Shown piece after piece: positions 12,066-22,826 of a stretch of 64,000 bases of DNA. The DNA is from Cryptomeria japonica (Eukaryota > Streptophyta > Pinopsida > Cupressales > Cupressaceae), in assembly GCF_030272615.1 (NCBI RefSeq), contig NC_081406.1:484623900-484687899 (forward strand), read 5' to 3'. Made by a program: the position numbers and the translations under genes. Position 1 is the stretch's first letter. Each line of letters starts with the position of its first letter. The notes under the pieces are model-generated. The model made no database searches and was not told the origin of the DNA. It saw only the letters and a list, made by a program, of their open reading frames with translations.

Positions 12066-15000
12066 TATAGTGTCCACCCTTGATTTGACCTATCTTGACT
12101 AGAGTTGACTCTTATATTATGCTTGATAGACTTATCTAGACTATATTTGATGATTTGGATGATGATTACTCATGTGCTTTAGTTACTTATAATTGATGTT
12201 AGACACTATTGGACATATGCTTTTTTGATGATCTATATGGATGTTGGTACTGTCATTATTGATCATGTGATTCGATGATATATGTACTTGATGGATTTAA
12301 TATGATCACTATGTGATGGATTATTGATAGATTGGAATTATTATGGTTTTGATGATGATTATGATTATGCTAACCCTACTTCGTGATTACATTTGATGAG
12401 ATTTTATGTTTGACTATTGTTTGACTGTCTTTGCAATAGAGGCGATTCCACATCACTCATTGTGAGCGGGATGTGTCGTTGTGATTCTCTATCACTTGCT
12501 TGTTCTATATATGTATATGTATATGTTGTATTGTCATTTTGTGGTTGCAGAATTTTGCAGGTACCAGACATTGACTTTACCTCGCTTCACAGGTCTGAGC
12601 GTGTCTTTAGTTCCAATGGCTTATATGGTTCGAAGATGACATGAGTTCCCATCACATACTCTAGGTCTAAGTTGTTCACCGTGAGTAGTCAACGTCTTGG
12701 CATAATCCACCATGTCAGTTAATTAGCTTGGTCTTCTTGGTGTTGTAAGTTCGGTTTATGTCAGTTGATTTTCTTGATTATGTTAGAGTAATTATGTGGC
12801 TCTTAATGTGTGGTTGTATATCTAGTAATGTTTATTTTAATGTATTTAAGTTATTAGTTTTGAATATTTAATTATTTGATATTTATATTTATTTGATAAT
12901 TAACAATTTTATGATTATTTAATATTTGGTAAGCCTTATTGTTGTTTAATATTTATTTTATATTTTTGATTTAACCTTTAATTGTATTTGATTGTTTAAT
13001 TATTTATTTGATTTTCTATGGTTTAGTATTTATTTGATATCTTATATTTATTTGATTCTTTAATTTATTCTATTAGCTTTTGGTTTATTTAATTTTAATC
13101 CCCATTTGGATTATTTATTTATAGCTTATGTTTATTTAATAGTTTGACTTTTATTTCCTAAGTGGGGTGTATGAACACATTAAATTAAAATAATAATAAA
13201 ATATTCCACTTTGCTGGATAGTTGTATTTTATATTTACTATACCTACCCTTTACTCTCATTGGCTAAATTCAAAATGGGAGAATAGATTATAATATATGG
13301 TGGGTTGGTAAAATATATTCTAAAATGGAATATTTTGATTGGCCTTGATTGAGGCTAGGGTTTTTTATTATTGTTTCTTTTTATTTTCATTATCGTGATG
13401 ATTTTTCGGGTTGGCTATTCTCTAGAAATTTTTCTAGCAAGCATTCTTCCCTGGTTTTGGATTTCTTTTACTCTTGGTTTTGGCTAGAGCTTGGTTGGAT
13501 TTTGGTTCGGCTTTGTGGGGGCTCTTCTTTAGCTTCATTCCATCACTTTAGGTTGCAGGTTGGAGTTCTTTTACTCTTGCATTTTAATTTTAATGGTTTC
13601 TCTATGTATGCATTGTGTCGGCAAGTGTATTGGGCTTGAGTTGAAATATTATGATATTCTATAGTTTTAATATTGTTTGGAGATTGATATTTGGGGAAGA
13701 AACCTTATATTATTTGGAATTTTATATATTTGCTGGGAATAATTTTCTGGTTGTCTAGGAATGCCATTTCACAGCTGTGTTAAATTTATGTATGAGCTTG
13801 GGTTGTTGAATCATTTGTTTTTGTATGGGAGTCTGAATGGATATTTTTCCCCTTTGTGAATCTTTTAGTCTGAAAGTGTTTGGATTTGGTTTCATTGATT
13901 GTTTTGTGATTTTGAAGTGATTTCGTATGCATTTTGTTGTAAAGAAATTTTCGTTGAACCTTGATTTATAGTATGAATTGATTTACCTTGTTTATACCTA
14001 TGTATTCCTTGTTTCCGGGTGTATCTATTCATGTGTTTTTTGATCCCCTTTGTTTAAGTTTGGAATTTATTTTTCTGCCGTAAGTTTTCTGAGTTTTCTG
14101 TGTGAAATATGTAAATGCATTGTTTCAATGAAAGTGTTGTCTGAATATGTAAATGCATTGTTCTATATTGTGTTTGCACTATTCTGCATAGCATAAGCAT
14201 TGTCTCAGAAGGCATAAGCGCGAATCTAGGAATGCATGCACTGTCTTAGAAGATGTATGCACGATTCAAGAAATGTTTACGTTGTCCTATGGGATGAAAG
14301 TGTTGTTCTATCTGACATAAGAGTTGTTCTACGGGATAAAAGTGCTAAATTCTCTGTGTTTTATATTTTCTCAGTTTTAGTCATTTTTGAGGTATTGTCC
14401 CGAGTTGGTTTTTGTACCAGAGGCTTATTTGAAGTCTACTAATATTTTCCAATTTTGGGCTTGATTAGTTTTGATGTATTTTGATGGTTTTAAGTATATT
14501 TATTTCTCTATGTCTTGTGGATATTTTAGACTCTCTCCATCATGATAAGCCATGGTTATTTGAGATGATTATAATACTATTTTGGACCAGTAAGTGAGTT
14601 GGCCTTGCTTTGATGTTATCTTTTACTTGATGGCAGATTTTGATGGCTTGATATGTCTTTGTTTATTGTTGGCCAAGAGGCTCATTTTTCTATATTGATG
14701 TTGTTGTAGCCTTGCATATGTTGTGAGAGTATGTGTGGAAGTTATTGGCTGCATATGAGTTTTATTTTTATGTTTTATTTTGGATAGAGCCTCTTTTGAT
14801 TTATTGTTGGGCCATTTTAGGGGGAGTGGGCTTCCTTGTGATGATTGGGGTCACGATAGATAGGCTTGCATGAGGTTCCTTGTAAGGTTGCATGAAGTCT
14901 AGACCACCAGGTCATATTTGAGTTTTCCATGATTTTTAAATAAGTGATAACCTAATAATTGATGGGTTGGGTAGCTAGATTAATTAATAAGATGATAAAT

Positions 15001-16195
15001 TGATTTGATCCTCATGACTTAGTCCTAGGGAGGATGTTTTAGGATAAGCATGAGAAGGTTGTTAAGACAGTAAGCTAATCTCCCTTAGTCTCTCATAGGT
15101 TGAGATGGCTCCACGTGTCCATCAGGCTAGTGCCTTATGTTATTATGTTTTGAGGATGGCATGTGATGACACTCCACTCCTACATTTGTTTCCCCTTTAT
15201 GACTTATGATTATGCTTATTGGATGCATTTACGTCTTGATGAGTTATTTGCCTCTGGGAGTTCATTATGTTGTATTGTGTGAGTTCTTGCATGAGAGTTC
15301 TTGTGTGGTTAGTCTCTTTGGTTAGGGTGATAACTTAGGTGTAGAGAAAGTGTTGGGACCTTGTATCATCTCCTAGCGTGGGGGGTGGTTCCTTTGGTTC
15401 CACATGGTCGGGTGGTTGGTGCTTTTTAGCCATTGGGATGTTATCTTGGATTCTTCTTGTGTGGATGTGGACTCTTCTTCATGATGGACTATGGATGTAC
15501 CTTGTAGCATATTTATGTAATGAATAAGATGGAATGCATGTAATGTAATATTCTTGTATATAGTAGATGGATTCTTGTAGTAGAAAGAGCTATGATCATG
15601 ATGTATTTAATGTACTTGTATTTGTAAGATGAATGGTAGTTGGAATAGAAATGGATTTGCATTATGGTTCAATTATATTATTTCATTGAATGTTTAGAGG
15701 CAAGTTAGAAAGTAAAATAATCTTGAAAGAGGAAAATTTGTAGATTAATAAATGAATATGTTAGAAGGTGTTAATTAGATCTAGTGAAGATGAATGATTC
15801 ATACAGATGCATTGGTAGAGAGGAAAATTGTGCATATCATGAGGAATAAGTAATGTTATAGGTTGCATATCTTATGGGTAGAGAATTAAAATATGATGCA
15901 TTAAAGAAAGATGAAATATGCCCATCATGTGTGTAGGATGTTGTTATGGTGATAAATGAAGTAATGATGTTGAAGTACCCTAGGGAAAGGTTAATGATAT
16001 AATTTTTTTTTCGCTTGTGTTATCTGATGAAATGAGCAATGATGTATGTTCATATTGGTTAATTGGTTAATGAATGTAAATAGATGGAGATGTTATGTGT
16101 TGCATTAGTTGTTATTATATGTTAATTAAGAAATTTTTTATCTCCATTTTCTTGTTATTGTTTAGTTTCTCTAGGGTAGTTTGGTGGGCATTACA
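12066..16195 (-). mobile_element. Family-X long LTR-like unit, right copy (complete, 4130 bp)
   Basis: Complete unit inserted in Copia-A RNase H. Read on the minus strand it starts TGTAATGCCCACC and ends GGTGGACACTATA. The two ends are imperfect inverted repeats (9-10 of 13 positions). It is bounded by an exact 5-bp duplication (TAACT), and the copia reading frame resumes across the gap, so the boundaries are firm. It has no gag or pol and no second LTR. The frames at 12417-12644, 13349-13639 and 14236-14442 look incidental. A solo LTR of a gypsy element is favoured; a non-autonomous element using a 5-bp duplication is the alternative. Confidence 0.8.
14190..14360 (-). repeat. 21-bp tandem repeat array in right family-X unit
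   Basis: About eight diverged 21-bp units with a core like GCATAAGCATTGTCTCAGAAG. It lies at the position matching the array in the left copy, in inverted orientation. Confidence 0.7.
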
Positions 16196-17013
16196 TAACT
16201 TCCTTCTCATTCACCTTTTCTCTCAAGAAATGAAACTTGATTGATATATGATTAGTCTTTGAATGCAATACAAGATTCTTATAAATGTTAATAGCACTTG
16301 AATTGTCATAGTATATAGTAGTAGGCCTAACAAAAATAAATCTAATATCCTTCAACACCCGCTTTATCCAAATCACATGAGTACAATTTCTAGTAGCAAC
16401 AATGTATTCAACTTCTGCAATAGACAAAGATATAGCATTCTGCTTCTTTCTCATCCATGAAATGAATATCTTACCCAAGAAAAATGCACCACCACTAGTA
16501 CTCTTTATGTCATCAATATCACCTGCCCAATCAACATCAATAAAAGAACTCAAAGTGAAATCATCATCTCTAGAATATCACAAACCAAAATCAACTGTCC
16601 TTTTCAAATATCTAAAAATTCTCTTAACAACAGTGTTCAACATGAGATTTCTTAGAATTAGCTTGAAATCTAGCAACAAGACATATAGAATTCATAATAT
16701 CAAGTCTAGTTTGAGTCAAATACAACAAACCACCAATCATAAATCTATATCTAGTCTAATTTTCTTTTCAAGAATCATCATCCTTTATCAACTTACATTA
16801 GGTCACCATAGGTGTAACAATAGGCTTTGCATCATCCAAACAAAACTTCTTCAACAATTACTTCACATACTTAGATTGAGATATAAAAATACATTTATCC
16901 AACTGAGTAATTTGCAATCCCAAAAATAATTTCATCTCACCAATCATAGACATCTCAAACTCATTCTGCATATCATTAGTAAACTTCCTGCACAAACCAT
17001 CATTTTCACCAAA
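16196..17013 (-). pseudogene. Copia-A pol, RT C-terminal part and RNase H
   Basis: The 16553-16196 frame has DVDWAGDIDD, KSTSGGAFFLG, the KKQN-x-ISLS block with AEVEYI, and DNSSAINI, all diagnostic of Ty1/copia RNase H. The catalytic Asp in VDWAGD and Glu in AEVEY are present. Higher coordinates encode the end of the reverse transcriptase (FTNDMQNEFEMSMIGEMK, then LGLQITQ and SQSKYVKKLLKKF) but with stops and frame changes around 16560-16850. The RT frame is broken at 17014 by a LINE tail. The real pol extends over all the Copia-A pieces in this window. Confidence 0.85.
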
Positions 17014-17256
17014 AAAATGTTGATAATTTAAAAAATTTGGGTTGGTTTTCTATTTTTGTTCTTGTGTCTGTGATGGCTGTTTGTTGGCTTTTTGTTGTCT
17101 TGGTTGGCCAGGTGGTCCTTTTTGTTTCTATCTGCTCTCTCTCAGCCCTTTGGGGTTTTGTCTGATGGTTTTGTTCTGTTATGAGTGTTGAAGGATATAT
17201 CTTATGTAATTTTGATGTAAAGGGTTTTGGGTCCCTTCAAAACCTTTTTTTCCGTA
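17014..17256 (+). mobile_element. 5'-truncated LINE 3' tail inserted next to the copia YVDD motif
   Basis: This plus-strand insert is rich in TTGTT/TTGG words and ends with GGGTTTTGGGTCCCTTCAAA and a TAATAAAAAAC tail. That is the wording of the 3' end of plant L1-type LINEs. Copia-A RT lies on both sides: on the minus strand NILIVEVF precedes it and FTNDMQNEF follows. It thus replaces or splits the catalytic YVDD-region codons. The exact left boundary and the target duplication are not resolved. Confidence 0.55.
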
Positions 17257-17381
17257 ATAAAAAACAAATACCTCAACAATCAATATATTATCATTATCAA
17301 TCTTTAAGTATAGATTACTATCAGCAGTACCTTTATTGAATTCAAGCTTCATCAAATACTTATCCAATCTAGCATACTTGT
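17257..17381 (-). pseudogene. Copia-A pol, RT palm fragment
   Basis: The minus strand reads LDKYLMKLEFNKGTADSNLY then LKIDNDNILIVEVFV. This is the copia RT segment just upstream of the YVDD box. After EVFV the sequence departs into the inserted LINE tail, and before LDKYL it departs into the insert at about 17382-17967. Confidence 0.8.
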
Positions 17382-17967
17382 TAGATTCTGTGAGAAGCGA
17401 GAACCGAGCTAGGATCTAATGTCAGTCGTAGATCACATGCAACTCCCCAAGCAACAGATGATCAAAGATCAAAGTAGCTAAATGAAGATAATTCTAATAT
17501 ACACTAAGCTATCACTGAACTAGTGAAGGTGAGAGTATAGTTCTTATTATATAGAAAAATAATAGCATATACATCTAAGGGGTGCATTAACTCCTATTCC
17601 CCATAAAAGTGGGAGGTTTTACCTTCTTGGTAAATGCAAAAACATGTGGCATAACCTCCTTACATGAAGACAAGAAAGGAGTTGAGAAAGTTGACACATA
17701 AGGCCAAAAGAGGGTGAGAAACCCAACTACCCCATAAATCACTTAGGAAATGACAAAATAGAGGTTATGAGAGGTGGAACAACAAGCCAAAAGAGGGTGT
17801 GTAACTTAAATACCTATGTAAGGTGGAGAGTTACACATGTAGCTGAAGTATTTTGCCACATGTCCTCATATTACCACTCCTAATAATCTAAGCAAGCTTA
17901 ATTAATGTGTAGGAAAAAATAAATACCCCCTAACATAAGGAAAATAAAAAACCTACACTAATAAAAC
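17382..17967. mobile_element. Unidentified insertion in Copia-A RT
   Basis: About 585 bp separate two adjacent copia RT motifs (KQAPR on the right, LDKYL on the left on the minus strand), so it is an insertion. It begins near TGTTAGATTC (17388), and CCCCCTAACA occurs at about 17925-17934. These two ends are inverted and LTR-like, but about 30 bp of further non-copia sequence follow the second one. No coding region was found. It could be a short solo LTR plus flanking debris, or a small non-autonomous element. Confidence 0.4.
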
Positions 17968-18310
17968 CAAACCCTTGGAGCTTGCTTCAATCCATACAAT
18001 GCTTTCTTCAACCTACAAACCATATCTTTCTTCTCTATCAACTAAAAACCATATGGTTGCTCAATATAGACTTCTTCTTCTAGCTCACCATTAAGAAAAG
18101 CTATCTTGACATCCATCTAATAAACTTTGAAATCTTTGTAAGCAGCTTAAGCAAGAAATAATCTAACAACTTCAATTCTAGCTACAGGAGAAAAAGTCTC
18201 CTCAACATCAATGCCTTCCATCTGAGAATAACCCTTACAAACAAGTCTTTCTTTATTCCTAACAAATTCACCTTGCTCATTAAATTTATTTCAAAACACC
18301 AATTTAGTTT
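17968..18310 (-). pseudogene. Copia-A pol, RT N-terminal half
   Basis: The minus strand encodes [56 protein letters not shown] and KKALYGLKQAPR-type motifs. These are the fingers and first palm motifs of Ty1/copia RT, with the catalytic Asp of the DVKIAFLNG box present. The coding continues across the 43.8-kb Gypsy-D insertion with the fragment at 62149-62474: the codons on the two sides join in frame if one target duplication is disregarded. Confidence 0.85.
18306..18310. repeat. Target-site duplication AGTTT flanking Gypsy-D (left copy)
   Basis: AGTTT here and AGTTC at 62149-62153 flank the outermost LTRs of the 43.8-kb complex (4 of 5 match). The copia reading frame (NVIGTK motif) closes across them. 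Confidence 0.7.
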
Positions 18311-19321
18311 TGTATACACCTAAAAAATGGTCTTAAGATAATTAATTAAATACACAGTTATTTAATTAATCCCCCTTCCTAATTAATTAAATTCACAAGC
18401 AATTTGATTAATTTCCCTATTCATCTACTAGTAAATAAATCTACATGATTTATTTATATATTTAATTTCATATACCCTTTTGATTAATTAATATAAATTA
18501 ATTAATCCTCCCCCCATTTAAATTCATTCTTCTAATCTCATAATTAGTTAAAACAAATCAAATCATGATTTGTTGAAATTAATTATCTTTTTCTAAATAT
18601 TTTAATTTCTAAATTCAAATGAGCACATGGCTCCTAACTTTTAACCACCTAGCCTACCCCTCCCCCCCCTAACCTAACCGATTCCATCTAATCCTAGGTT
18701 TAACTAACTGTATCCTATCTTGCACATCGTAACCTCTTATGGGTTGAATATTCTCCCCTTGAGACACATGGCACTTTTGCCACATGTCTCCTCCCTTGGA
18801 CATTTACCCTCTCATGAGCAAGATTCATTGACACTTGTCACCATAGAGATGACAAGTGTCCCTTCCTCCAACCTCTTCTCCAACTTCCTCAATCTTGGCC
18901 CTTGGTATCTTCAGATCGAATCTCGACCATCGATTCCTACCACCTCAGCTTTGGGCTTGGGATTCTTACAAATACCCCTCATTTTGGAGTAGTAAAAAAT
19001 CCCTTGCATCTTATATTTTAGCATCATTACTATAGGCATTTTTATTTCAATCATGTACTATAGTTAGCATTTTGGATTAATCATGCATTTCATATCATTC
19101 GCATAATCATGAAGTAGCTACTCAACTCTTGAGTTGCCACTTTGGAGGTCATTGCTCCACTGAGAGCCAACAATCCAATACCTTCAAGGTCCTCAATAAT
19201 AGAGGAAGATGGGACATCTCAAAGGAGCTTTTGGTTTGCTTTCAATTTGCTTCATAATTTCATTATATTGTCTCATCTATGTGTATGTTTTCTTTCATTG
19301 AACCATATTTTTAGCATCACA
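18311..19321 (+). mobile_element. Gypsy-D 5' LTR
   Basis: A 1011-bp LTR from TGTATACACC to TTAGCATCACA. It aligns over its whole length to 61121-62148. In the first 290 bp I count roughly 20 differences, about 93 percent identity, clearly more than between the TRGAG-F LTRs. The promoter-like TATAAATACC of the 3' copy is here ACAAATACC (near 18968), so the TATA core is damaged. A primer-binding site follows directly. Confidence 0.85.
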
Positions 19322-19326
19322 TTAAT

Positions 19327-19343
19327 TGGTGCCCCCCGTGGGG
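19327..19343 (+). other. Gypsy-D primer-binding site
   Basis: TGGTGCCCCCCGTGGGG starts five bases after the LTR end. A TGG start is expected for pairing with a tRNA 3' CCA end; I cannot name the tRNA from sequence alone. Confidence 0.6.
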
Positions 19344-20422
19344 CCTAGCCCCTTTAATCTTTAACAAGTTTTCTAGCAGGAAATCTCATTGACAAGTTGA
19401 TTAGCTCTTTTCATGCACAGATTAGCTCTCTTGAGTTCTAGATTCACATTCTTGGTCTCCATTGTAGCATTCTCATACCTCAAATGGCATGTATGGGAGA
19501 TTTATCAACTCTATTTTTATGTTTTTCTATACTTTAGCATTTTTAGTCTCTATCTTAGCATTTCTAGTCTATTTGGTAGCATTTCTGGTTAGTTTGGCAG
19601 CATTCTTAGTTAGTTTGACAATGTTCTCAATCAATTTGAGAGCATTCTCGATCAATTCGGCAGCATTCTTGGTGTTCAGAATAGCATTCTGTGTCAATTT
19701 GATAGCGTTCTTGGTCAATTTGATAGCCTTCTTGGTCAGTTTGATAGTGTTCTTGGTCAGTTTACTAGTGTTCTCAGTTTTTCATTGATTTTTCCATTAT
19801 TGTATTCTACAATTCTCATTTCTACATCTGGACTATCATTTTCCCAAACCTAATTTGTAGTTTGTTGGACTTGCAGGTACTTATTTCATTGTGAAAGACT
19901 GGAGTTATAAACCATTTTTTCGTCAAAGATTGCAATATAAACTACTAACTTTGTTTGCAATCATGGGATTTTGCACTTGTTTTTTATAAATTAGGCACAT
20001 TGACTAATTACAATGGAAATGAACAAACATGTCTTATGTGTTTTTGATGATAGGCGAGTATGCTCTCACCTTTCTTAGGTGACCAAAAAGATAGACTCAT
20101 CTTTTCTTTTTAATAGTGCATATCTTTAGTGGGCCTGCCCTCCTGAGGAGCCTATAAGGCCAAAGCCATTAAGGTCGGTGAGAGGGGAATGACCCAAGTG
20201 GGAATGGATAATTCCAAGTACTCCAACCCACTATAAAATAAACATGATTTGATAAAAATCAAGTCAACAATATTTCTTGAGAATAGCTCTCCTTCGTACC
20301 TTTGGGTATATCAAACCTTGGTTTTCAAGGCTGGGAGACCTCTTAATTGAGTTTATACCCCGATGCGCTGAATAGATCCCTTACTAGTTCCAATTAAAAT
20401 TAGAAGCTACCTAGTTTACCTC
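19344..20422 (+). mobile_element. Gypsy-D leader region
   Basis: Untranslated internal sequence of the outer gypsy element between its primer site and the TRGAG-F insertion. It contains the 21-bp array at about 19530-19780. From 20040 to 20340 the G-rich wording (GGGCCTGCCCTCCTGAGGAG) is unlike the AT-rich surroundings, but no ORF or domain was recognised. The last five bases (ACCTC, 20418-20422) are the left target duplication of TRGAG-F. Confidence 0.55.
19530..19785. repeat. 21-bp tandem repeat array in Gypsy-D leader
   Basis: Roughly eleven units of 21 bp with a core like AGCATTCTTGGTCAGTTTGAT. Units differ by one to seven bases but length is kept, so both strands stay open over most of the array. 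The plus strand gives a hydrophobic seven-residue repeat (AFLVSLI). The minus strand gives a mixed polar one (AIKLTKN) with hydrophobic residues spaced as in a coiled-coil heptad. Confidence 0.8.
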
Positions 20423-21651
20423 TGTAGCATCCTAAAATTGCGACACTTGCAATTTCGATTGCATTTCGGTCTTCACGATGGCGACGCAACACGCAACCTG
20501 AATGGAGACCCCAAAACTTCCTCGCGACACTGAAAACTGCATTTTTCAAGCACCCTGGCCTGAACCTCCTTGCACCCTGCCGTCTCGGGAGGTGGGACCA
20601 GAGCGCCCAGTGCCCTGGTCCCCAGGACCATGGCACCCAGCGCCCTGGTCCCTGGGTCCTATTTTGGGCCCGGTCTCCTAAGGGGCTCGGGTCTTTTTGT
20701 TTGCAATTTGGAAATTACATTTCCTGGTCGGCCTAAGGTCGGGAAAATCAGTCTATCAGCCCTAAATGACAAGTATAAACACTACATTTTCCTCTCTCAT
20801 TTAGGTAGATGAAAAAAAGGCGGAATCAAGATTCAAACATTCAAACATTCAAGCATTCAAGCATTCAAGCATTCAAGCATTCCTTCTAAGTCTCCATTCA
20901 AGGCTAAGTGTTGCATTCAAGACAAGGATTCAACCATTGAAGAGGAGATCACATACTACATGCTACAACATACAACATACCACATCTATACCTTCGCACA
21001 TAAGGATACAAACATCCTTAGAACAAGGTATTAGTACTTGTTTTACAGTCATTTACATTTACAACTCTTGCTCATTTCTTGGTTAATTCCAAAACTGGGG
21101 TTTGACCTAAAGGCAAACCCCTAATCCCTAACCCCCCAATCGTCTTCGCTTTTCTGTGTGTAGGTTGCAGGTACGCAGCTGAAATTGAAGATCTGGAATC
21201 CTTGTGCAAAGACAAACCGATCCCCCTTCGTTTGACGGATTTTTCGGAGGACCGTGGCGTCGGGCGCCATCGTCCCGACAACTTTTGCTCAAATTTGCAG
21301 GACAGCACCGTATCGACATTTTACTGCTAATTCCAGGTCCGCAGCTTCATACTATATTCCTATCTCAGTTTATAAGCGAATCTTTGTCACTTTCTATGTA
21401 TTCCTAGCTTAATTCTTCTATGCACATTCTTTACAAAAGAGGGTAGCCTTGCTTTCTTAACCCTTGAAACACATTTAGCGTCCAATCTTGCATTGCGTGG
21501 GATTAGATCTTGTGGGTTTCAACCCCTCTTTTGAATGTAAAGTCTCTCCCCTAAGTGAAAACCATCGAATCCTAGTGAACCTCCCTTCTCTCTCCTCGGA
21601 GTTGGAAGAGGGGAGAACAACTAGGGTTCGATCGCGATTTTCCGCTTTACA
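20423..21651 (+). mobile_element. TRGAG-F 5' LTR
   Basis: A 1229-bp LTR from TGTAGCATCC to CGCTTTACA, paired with 26997-28248. In the last 590 bp I count about 15 differences, nearly all transitions, so about 97.5 percent identity. Upstream of a TATA-like TATAAACA near 20775 it has two copies of a GC-rich unit (GCGCCCTGGTCC core, about 20585-20660); the 3' LTR has three. A short ATTCAAGC array (20836-20880) is one unit longer than in the 3' copy. Confidence 0.9.
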
Positions 21652-21654
21652 TTT

Positions 21655-21671
21655 TGGTGAACCTGACGTGA
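21655..21671 (+). other. TRGAG-F primer-binding site
   Basis: TGGTGAACCTGACGTGA begins three bases after the LTR terminal CA, a position and TGG start typical of LTR retrotransposons. The tRNA species is not identified. Confidence 0.6.
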
Positions 21672-22826
21672 ACATCCTTTCTGATTTTTCATGCTTAGAT
21701 CTGAAAAAATTGATTACATTTCCATGTTTGATCTTTTGCAAAATTTTAGAGGTGATTGCATAAAAACCCTAAATTTTCTTTTTAGTAATTGAACTTGCGA
21801 AATGTCTAAATGTTAATGCTTGTTTCAGATCTGCCCCTCTATTGCAAAATTTCAATTCATATCTGTGCTTTAATTTTGAAAATTAAGTGGTTAAATGTCA
21901 AAACCCTAATTTTTGAAACCCTCTTAATTCAACCTTTGTCTGACAATTTGACCAATCAAAACATCTCCAAATTAGCTGTAACTTTGGATTCTGCAATAAA
22001 ATCACAATATCCTTCATCCCTGAAAATTTGGAAAAAAGTTGCGAGGACCGTGTTGCACTCCGAGCGCCATCGTCCCCGACATTTTTTCCAAAATTTCGGG
22101 AGTGAGATCTTGCTGTATTTTCCTGCTAAAATCCAGAATTTTGGCTGATTTTGTCAATTATAACACTTTCAAAATTACAGTCAAAGTTGGTCTTGCGATT
22201 GCTTGGTCTAAGGCTTCTAATCATTCAAAAATTGTTGAAATTGAAATTTTGTGTCAAAATTGTGTTCTTACTGTCCTAAATCTGAAAATTGTGTTTGCAT
22301 TCATTCGAAATTTTAGTGCTTTATTCAAATTCTTGCATTTTGTGACTTTTGAAATTAAGTGCTTAATTACAACAACTTTGATTTCCGCTTTCAAAATTGA
22401 ATTTTGCATGAAATTGAGTCAATTTTCAAATTTCAAAATTTGCATTGCTCTTGACATTCCCTCTAAAATCATAAAATTCAAAATTTCAGTTTCCCTCTCT
22501 TTTTCAAAATTCAAAATTTTGCATTTTTCGACAATCTTGATAGGGTTCAATTTTGAGATTGCAACTTTAATTTGGCCTATCTACAGATCGTAAAATCACT
22601 CAATTTTTTCAGATTAGCTTTAAAATCATCATACCTTTCATCCCTGCAAATTTTGAAAAAAGTTGCAAGGACCGTGTTGCACTTCGAGCGCCACGGTCCC
22701 GGACATTTTTTCCAAAATTTCGAGAGACTGTTGTGATTGCATTTAACAGCTTAAATCCAGAAGATTGGCTGATTTTACTGAAAATTGCTACCTCTAAATT
22801 CAAAATCTTCTCTCTCTTTCTAGTGC
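21672..22826 (+). other. TRGAG-F leader with duplicated GC-hairpin module
   Basis: Non-coding leader of about 1.15 kb before gag. It is rich in TTCAAAATTT words. It holds two copies, about 620 bp apart (around 22005-22160 and 22620-22775), of a module in which a GC-rich imperfect inverted repeat (arms GGACCGTGTTGC and GCGCCACGGTCC) is embedded. A third related copy sits in each LTR at 21249-21276 and about 27847-27874. The function is unknown; an RNA dimerisation or packaging hairpin is a hypothesis. Confidence 0.55.

Noticed and set aside
1-16195. Idea that the two family-X units are the 5' and 3' LTRs of one element
   Set aside because: They are in opposite orientation, one lies next to the LINE and the other inside Copia-A with its own target duplication.
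12066-16195. CACTA-type DNA transposon (end reads CACTATA)
   Set aside because: CACTA elements make 3-bp duplications and start with CACTA at the very terminus; here the duplication is 5 bp and the terminus is TATAGTG.
19489-19788. A 99-codon plus frame that looks like a membrane protein (repeated AFLVSLI)
   Set aside because: It is a by-product of the 21-bp tandem array, not a gene; both strands are open for the same reason.
20400-21308. Several short GC-rich frames in the TRGAG-F LTRs (Pro/Arg-rich peptides)
   Set aside because: They sit in LTR promoter and R/U5 regions, differ between the two LTR copies and have no recognisable domain.
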